Positions 5,992 to 9,216 of a stretch of 9,216 bases of DNA are shown here, one piece after another. The stretch is from Chloroflexota bacterium (GTDB lineage Bacteria; Chloroflexota; Dehalococcoidia; UBA2979), in NCBI GenBank assembly GCA_009843585.1, contig VYDC01000236.1:1-9216 (forward strand), read 5' to 3'. The translations under genes were made by a program, and so were the position numbers. The notes beneath the pieces were generated by a model. It worked only from the letters and a program-made list of their open reading frames with translations, made no database searches and had not been told where the DNA came from. Position 1 is the first letter of the stretch, and each line of letters opens with the position of its first letter.

Positions 5992-7259
5992 CCGTGAGGC
6001 CGAGCGCCCTCCCCCGCGTGGTCGTCACCGGTCTCGGGGCCGTCACGCCGGTGGGAGCCGACACCGGCTCGTACTGGGAGGGGCTGCTGGCGGGGAGGAA
6101 CGGCATCGGACGCGTCCGCTGCTTCGATCCCGCGGGGTACCCCGTCCAGATCGCCGGCGAGGTGCTCGACTTCGATGCGGAGCGCTATCTCGACCGGCGG
6201 ACCGCGCGTCGCACCGGCCGCTTCGCGCAGATGGCCGTCGGAGCCGCCCTCCAGGCGCTCGATGACGCCGGCCTGCTGAGAGACGGCGCCGCCGATCCCG
6301 GCCTCCGGGACGATCTCGGCGTGGTGATGGCGAGCTCCGGCGACGCCTTCAACATGGGCGAGGAGTGGAAGGTGACGGAGGAGCGCGGCCCCGGTCGCGC
6401 CGACCCCTTCATCATCACCAGGCGCGGGCAGCACATGGCCGCGGCGCGCGTGGCGCGGCTGCTGGGCGCGCGCGGGCCGAACACGACGATCAACACCGCC
6501 TGCGCATCCGGGACCGATGCCCTCGGGCACGCGCTCTCCCTGCTCCGCCTGGGGCGCGCGCGCGCCGTGCTCGCCGGCGGCTCCGACGCCATGGTGACGC
6601 CGCTCGCGCTCGCGTCGATGGGCCGGCTCGGCGCGCTCTCGAAGAACAACGACGACCCCGAGCACGCCTCCCGCCCCTTCGACGCGCGGCGGGACGGCTT
6701 CGTGCTCAGCGAGGGTGCGGGCGTCCTCCTGCTGGAGACGGAGGAGGGCGCGCGTGCGCGCGGGGCGCCCGTCTACGCCGAGCTCGCCGGCGTCGGCTGG
6801 TCCTTCGACGCGACCGACGACACGGCGCCCGACGTGGAGGGGCAGTCGCTCGCGATGCTGCGCGCGATGGAGGACGCCGGCGTCGCGCCGGCCGATATCG
6901 ACTACATCAACGCGCACGGCACGAGCACGCCCCTGAACGACCGCACCGAGACCGCCGCCATCAAGCTCGCGCTCGGCGAGGAGCGGGCGCGCGCGATCCC
7001 GATCTCCTCGACGAAGTCGATGACGGGGCACCTCGTGTCGGGGGCCGGCGGCATCGAGGCCGTCGCCTCCGTCCTCGCCCTCACCCGCGGGTGCATTCCG
7101 CCGACGATCAACCACGAGGTGCCGGACCCGGAGTGCGATCTCGACGTCGTCCCCAACGAGGCGCGGCCCGCCCCGGGGCTCGGCGCCGTGATCTCCAACT
7201 CCTTCGGCCTCGGCGGCCAGAACGCGAGCGCCGTCTTCCGCCGCTACGCGCCGGAGTAG
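5988..7259 (+). CDS. fabF: 3-oxoacyl-ACP synthase II (ketosynthase, FabF type)
   Basis: A complete 423-residue condensing enzyme that joins malonyl-ACP to a growing acyl-ACP. It starts VVVTGLGAVTPVG (11-23) and has catalytic Cys172 in NTACASGTDALGHAL, GGSDAMVTPLALASM (197-211), His310 in NAHGTSTPLND, Lys343 and His348 in STKSMTGH, and the C-terminal ISNSFGLGGQNAS (402-414). The full Cys-His-His triad and lysine are present, and the length matches FabF. The frame is open 102 codons upstream inside the hydrolase gene, but ATG 5988 fits the family N-terminus and makes the ATGA overlap. No acpP, fabG, fabD or other fatty-acid genes are visible, so this may be a specialised second copy rather than the housekeeping one; the symbol denotes family, not proven role. 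The next gene converges from the opposite strand 10 bases beyond the stop. Confidence 0.92.
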   Translation: MTVRPSALPRVVVTGLGAVTPVGADTGSYWEGLLAGRNGIGRVRCFDPAGYPVQIAGEVLDFDAERYLDRRTARRTGRFAQMAVGAALQALDDAGLLRDGAADPGLRDDLGVVMASSGDAFNMGEEWKVTEERGPGRADPFIITRRGQHMAAARVARLLGARGPNTTINTACASGTDALGHALSLLRLGRARAVLAGGSDAMVTPLALASMGRLGALSKNNDDPEHASRPFDARRDGFVLSEGAGVLLLETEEGARARGAPVYAELAGVGWSFDATDDTAPDVEGQSLAMLRAMEDAGVAPADIDYINAHGTSTPLNDRTETAAIKLALGEERARAIPISSTKSMTGHLVSGAGGIEAVASVLALTRGCIPPTINHEVPDPECDLDVVPNEARPAPGLGAVISNSFGLGGQNASAVFRRYAPE

Positions 7260-7269
7260 CCGGCCGGCC

Positions 7270-7692
7270 CTAGGCCGTAGCGAGCCCCGGCGGGTTCACC
7301 TCGCCCCGCCACTCGGCGGCCGCGACCTCGAAGCGGCAGGGCAGCCGACCGCTCTCCCGGCCGCCCCCGCCCAGCACATCCCACTCGCCGACGACGCCGT
7401 CGACCAGGTAGAGGCACTCGATGCGCAGGTCGCCGGACTCCGGATCGACCGTCAGCGTCCCCGACTCCAGCAGCGCGTAGAGCTCGTGGACGGCGCCTGG
7501 CTCCGAGGCATCCTCCAGCGCGAGGTCGCCCTCGCCGAGGTCGAGCTCGCCCTCGCCGGCGAGCCGCCACGAGAAGGTCGCCGAGAGGCGCAGCTGGCCC
7601 GCGGCGCCCTCAAGCACCAGGTGAACGGTGCCGTCCAGCAGCTCCTGCCGCTCGACCACCTCTCCCGAGATCGGGCCCGCCCCGCTCGCCAT
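7270..7692 (-). CDS. Hypothetical acidic protein of 140 residues
   Basis: I do not recognise this protein. It is short and acidic, and predicted by eye to be mostly beta strand with alternating hydrophobic residues (EVVERQELLDGTVHLVLEG, LRLSATFSWRLAGEGELDLG, LRIECLYLVDGVVGEWDVL). It has two cysteines, no signal peptide, no membrane segment and no obvious catalytic motif. Biased residue use and the sensible ATG 7692 with a -10 box exactly six bases upstream argue that it is real and translated from a leaderless mRNA. It ends 10 bases from the fabF-type stop (convergent) and is divergent from thyX. It could be a small beta-barrel or binding protein; no function is proposed. Confidence 0.65.
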   Translation of the reverse strand: MASGAGPISGEVVERQELLDGTVHLVLEGAAGQLRLSATFSWRLAGEGELDLGEGDLALEDASEPGAVHELYALLESGTLTVDPESGDLRIECLYLVDGVVGEWDVLGGGGRESGRLPCRFEVAAAEWRGEVNPPGLATA

Positions 7693-7698
7693 GGCGGC

Positions 7699-7704
7699 AT
7701 CGTA
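7699..7704 (-). promoter_or_regulatory. Candidate -10 box (TACGAT) giving a leaderless mRNA
   Basis: On the minus strand TACGAT is followed by six bases (GCCGCC) and then the ATG of the 140-residue gene at 7692, the same spacing as TAGGAT before the sirtuin ATG. No Shine-Dalgarno sequence is present. Transcription would start at or next to the ATG. Confidence 0.45.
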
Positions 7705-7763
7705 GCCGACGCGGCCTCAGGGCCGGCCGTTCAGCCGGTGCGCGCCGAGGCGGCGCGCACCGA

Positions 7764-7769
7764 TAGAAT
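7764..7769 (+). promoter_or_regulatory. thyX: Candidate -10 box (TAGAAT) for thyX
   Basis: TAGAAT lies in the divergent gap between the 140-residue gene and thyX. Transcription would begin near 7776, leaving about 30 bases before an AGGGG ribosome-site candidate at 7805-7809. No -35 box is evident. Confidence 0.4.
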
Positions 7770-7900
7770 GCCCCTAGCCGGCGCGTCGTCCGCGCCGCTG
7801 AAGCAGGGGCGGTAGCACGGGCGACGAGCGGCTGCCGCCGGCGCCGGACGCCGCCATCCGGGCGCTGCGCGAGCAGCGCCACGGGACCCGGCGCGCGACG

Positions 7901-8800
7901 GTGGCCGCGCTCGAGGAGATCCTCTACACGCCCTTCCCGGTGCTCGACCACGGCTTCGTCCGCGTCGTCGACTACATGGGGGACGACGGGGCGATAGTCC
8001 AGGCCGCGCGCGTCTCCTACGGGCGCGGGACGCGCCGGGTCTCACTGGACCGCGGACTCATCCGCTACCTGATGCGCCAGCGTCACACCACGCCGTTCGA
8101 GATGTGCGAGGTCAAGCTCCACGTGAAGCTGCCGATCTTCGTGGCGCGGCAGTGGATCCGGCACCGGACCGCCAACGTCAACGAGTACTCGGCCCGCTAC
8201 TCGATCCTCGACCGCGAGTTCTACGTCCCCGAGGCGGGGCAGGTCGCCGCTCAGTCGACGAGCAACCGCCAGGGGCGCGGCGATCCGCTGGAGAGCTCCG
8301 AGGCGGCGCGCGTGCTCGCCCTCCTGCGCGAGGACGCCGAGCGCGCCTACGGCCGCTACGAGGAGTTCCTGAACGAGCGCCCCGACGGCGAGGCGCTCGA
8401 TCCCGAGCGGTCCGGCCTCGCGCGCGAGCTCGCGCGGATGAGCATCTCCCTGAACTTCTACACGCAGTGGTACTGGAAGATAGACCTCCACAACCTGCTG
8501 CACTTCCTCTCGCTCCGGGCGGACGCGCACGCGCAGTACGAGATCCGCGTCTATGCGGAGACGATCCTGGACGAGGTGGTGAGTCGCTGGGTCCCCGCCG
8601 CCTACGAGGCGTTCTGCGACTACCGGCTGGGGGGAGCCCACCTCTCCCGGGGAGCCTTGGAGGTGGTGAGGGAGCTGGTCGCCGGCCGGGGCGAGGAGGC
8701 GGAGGCGCTGCGCGCGGCGTCCGGACTCGCTCCCCGCGAGTGGCGGGAGCTGGTGGAGACGCTCGGTCTCGCGGGCGAGGGCCCCCGGCGAGCGGAGTGA
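7901..8800 (+). CDS. thyX: Flavin-dependent thymidylate synthase ThyX
   Basis: ThyX makes dTMP from dUMP using methylene-tetrahydrofolate, NADPH and bound FAD, replacing ThyA. The signature RHR-x7-S is exact (RHRTANVNEYS, 87-97 counted from GTG 7901). Other conserved segments are LDHGFVRVVDYMGDD (15-29), RQRHTTPFEMCEVKLHVKLP (59-78), LNFYTQWYWKIDLHNLLHF (184-202) and LRADAHAQYEIR (205-216). From GTG 7901 the protein has 299 residues, but the frame stays open upstream to the TGA at 7799. The upstream residues (RALREQRHGTRRATV) look like the N-terminal extension that relatives carry, and GTG 7901 has no well-placed ribosome site. The only well-spaced site (AGGGG 7805-7809) precedes ACG 7817, which would add 28 residues; CTG 7832 and 7865 are other options. 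The family is certain, the start is not. A C-terminal extension after about residue 245 is less conserved. Confidence 0.95.
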   Translation: MAALEEILYTPFPVLDHGFVRVVDYMGDDGAIVQAARVSYGRGTRRVSLDRGLIRYLMRQRHTTPFEMCEVKLHVKLPIFVARQWIRHRTANVNEYSARYSILDREFYVPEAGQVAAQSTSNRQGRGDPLESSEAARVLALLREDAERAYGRYEEFLNERPDGEALDPERSGLARELARMSISLNFYTQWYWKIDLHNLLHFLSLRADAHAQYEIRVYAETILDEVVSRWVPAAYEAFCDYRLGGAHLSRGALEVVRELVAGRGEEAEALRAASGLAPREWRELVETLGLAGEGPRRAE

Positions 8801-8852
8801 GATCCGCGCTCGCCCCGCGCGTGCTCGCGGCCGGCTCGCCGGCGCGCGGCCT

Positions 8853-8899
8853 CGAGACGGACGCCGGCGCCGGGGCGTGCGATCCCGGTCGCCGTCTCG
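8853..8899 (+). terminator. Two-part inverted repeat after thyX
   Basis: CGAGACGG (8853-8860) pairs perfectly with CCGTCTCG (8892-8899), and inside it CCGGGG (8870-8875) pairs with TCCCGG (8883-8888, one G-U) over a seven-base loop. The structure begins 52 bases after the thyX stop. There is no T run after it, so it may be a factor-independent terminator of GC-rich type, a protein-binding site, or chance. Its right edge touches the -35 box of the next promoter. Confidence 0.4.
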
Positions 8900-8928
8900 T
8901 TGACGCCCCACACGGCCGCCAACAGAAT
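8900..8928 (+). promoter_or_regulatory. Sigma-70-type promoter for the CoA-transferase gene
   Basis: TTGACG (8900-8905) is separated by exactly 17 bases from CAGAAT (8923-8928). These are close to the consensus TTGACA and TATAAT with ideal spacing, and AT-richer than their surroundings. Transcription would begin near 8935, leaving a leader of about 97 bases. It is the only promoter in the window with both boxes recognisable. Confidence 0.55.
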
Positions 8929-9031
8929 GGGCGGCGCCTTGATCCGGTGCGCACGCGGCCCGGGAGTCGCCGGCGCCGCACGGGGGGCGCCGCCCGCGGC
9001 GGGGGGACGGCTCACGCTCGAGGCGGCGGTC

Positions 9032-9216
9032 GTGAACGGCGCGCTCTCCGACGTGCGCGTGCTCGACATCACCGGTCCGATAGGCCACTACGCGGGCCGG
9101 CTGCTGGCGGACCTCGGCGCCGACGTGATCAAGGTCGAACCCCCCGGCGGCGACCCCGCCCGCCTCTACCGGCCCGCCCTGCCGGGTGTCGAGGCGCCGG
9201 CGGCCGGGCTCCAGTT
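9032..9216 (+). CDS. CaiB/BaiF family CoA-transferase, N-terminal part (runs off the right edge)
   Basis: The first 61 codons of a family III (CaiB/BaiF) CoA-transferase, which moves CoA between organic acids. Visible are VRVLDITGPIGHYAGRLLAD and LGADVIKVEPPGGDPAR, the N-terminal nucleotide-fold hallmark of the family. I chose GTG 9032 (VNGALSDVRVLD) because GAGG lies eight bases before it and family members start a few residues before this motif. GTG 9053 and an in-frame ATG at 8927 are alternatives, the latter giving an atypical Gly/Ala/Arg-rich extension and overlapping the -10 box. The catalytic aspartate lies beyond the window, so activity and substrate cannot be judged. Confidence 0.85.
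   Translation, partial: MNGALSDVRVLDITGPIGHYAGRLLADLGADVIKVEPPGGDPARLYRPALPGVEAPAAGLQ

Noticed and set aside
5973..7115. 380-codon minus-strand frame opposite the ketosynthase
   Set aside because: Arg/Gly/His-rich antisense shadow of a clearly conserved gene.
7259..7268. Ten-base palindrome GCCGGCCGGC between the convergent stops
   Set aside because: Simple GC repeat with no loop or T run; too short to call a terminator or site.
7768..7815. Fifteen-codon ATG frame upstream of thyX as a leader peptide
   Set aside because: Its ATG overlaps the TAGAAT box and would lie upstream of the predicted transcript start; no supporting ribosome site.
8927..9031. In-frame ATG 8927 as start of the CoA-transferase
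   Set aside because: It overlaps the predicted -10 box and adds a 35-residue Gly/Ala/Arg-rich stretch unlike the family; GTG 9032 has a proper ribosome site.
8042..9088. 348-codon minus-strand frame opposite thyX
   Set aside because: Antisense shadow; it also covers the hairpin, promoter and start of the CoA-transferase gene.
1..9216. tRNA or rRNA genes, CRISPR arrays, insertion sequences, phage or toxin-antitoxin genes
   Set aside because: None was seen on either strand; base composition looks uniform, with no sign of an inserted island.

Overview
The window is dense, very GC-rich DNA (well over 70% G+C by eye) from a bacterium. It carries nine protein genes, mostly housekeeping or accessory metabolism. 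There are no tRNAs, rRNAs, CRISPR arrays, insertion sequences or phage genes. GTG starts are common and intergenic gaps are short. The lineage cannot be fixed from the window. The flavin-dependent thymidylate synthase is of the kind I associate with Proteobacteria and Myxococcota-like groups rather than the mycobacterial type, and the first gene is a lipoprotein. A high-GC Gram-negative such as a myxobacterial or deltaproteobacterial relative is therefore a reasonable guess. Several TANNNT -10 boxes placed 6-7 bases before a start codon suggest frequent leaderless transcription, which is better known from Actinobacteria and Deinococcus.

Layout. Bases 1-2958, minus strand: a probable operon transcribed leftwards. 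In order it encodes a membrane-anchored TlpA/ResA-type thioredoxin, a YwrD-type gamma-glutamyltransferase, a small split-barrel (PPOX-like) flavoprotein and a lipoprotein cut by the window edge. Gaps are 16-17 bases for the first three genes, then 62 bases, and every gene has a similar GGAGG-type ribosome site. Bases 2959-3068 are a divergent promoter region. Bases 3069-4908, plus strand: a sirtuin followed after 10 bases by a cytoplasmic-looking protein with five Asp-box repeats. Bases 4909-5103: a weak hairpin, a TAGGAT promoter element and a structured leader of about 140 bases. Bases 5104-7259, plus strand: an alpha/beta-hydrolase-fold protein whose nucleophile serine is replaced by alanine, joined by an ATGA overlap to a complete ketoacyl-ACP synthase II (FabF type). 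Bases 7270-7692, minus strand: an unrecognised 140-residue acidic protein. Bases 7817/7901-8800, plus strand: thymidylate synthase ThyX, whose true start is unclear. Bases 8801-9031: a two-part hairpin, then a near-consensus sigma-70-type promoter (TTGACG, 17 bases, CAGAAT). Bases 9032-9216: the start of a CaiB/BaiF-family CoA-transferase.

I see no clear new multi-gene system. The most unusual points are the hydrolase lacking its nucleophile and coupled to a condensing enzyme; the leader before it, with mutually exclusive pairings; the paired sirtuin and Asp-box gene; the possible ACG start of ThyX; and the repeated leaderless promoter geometry.
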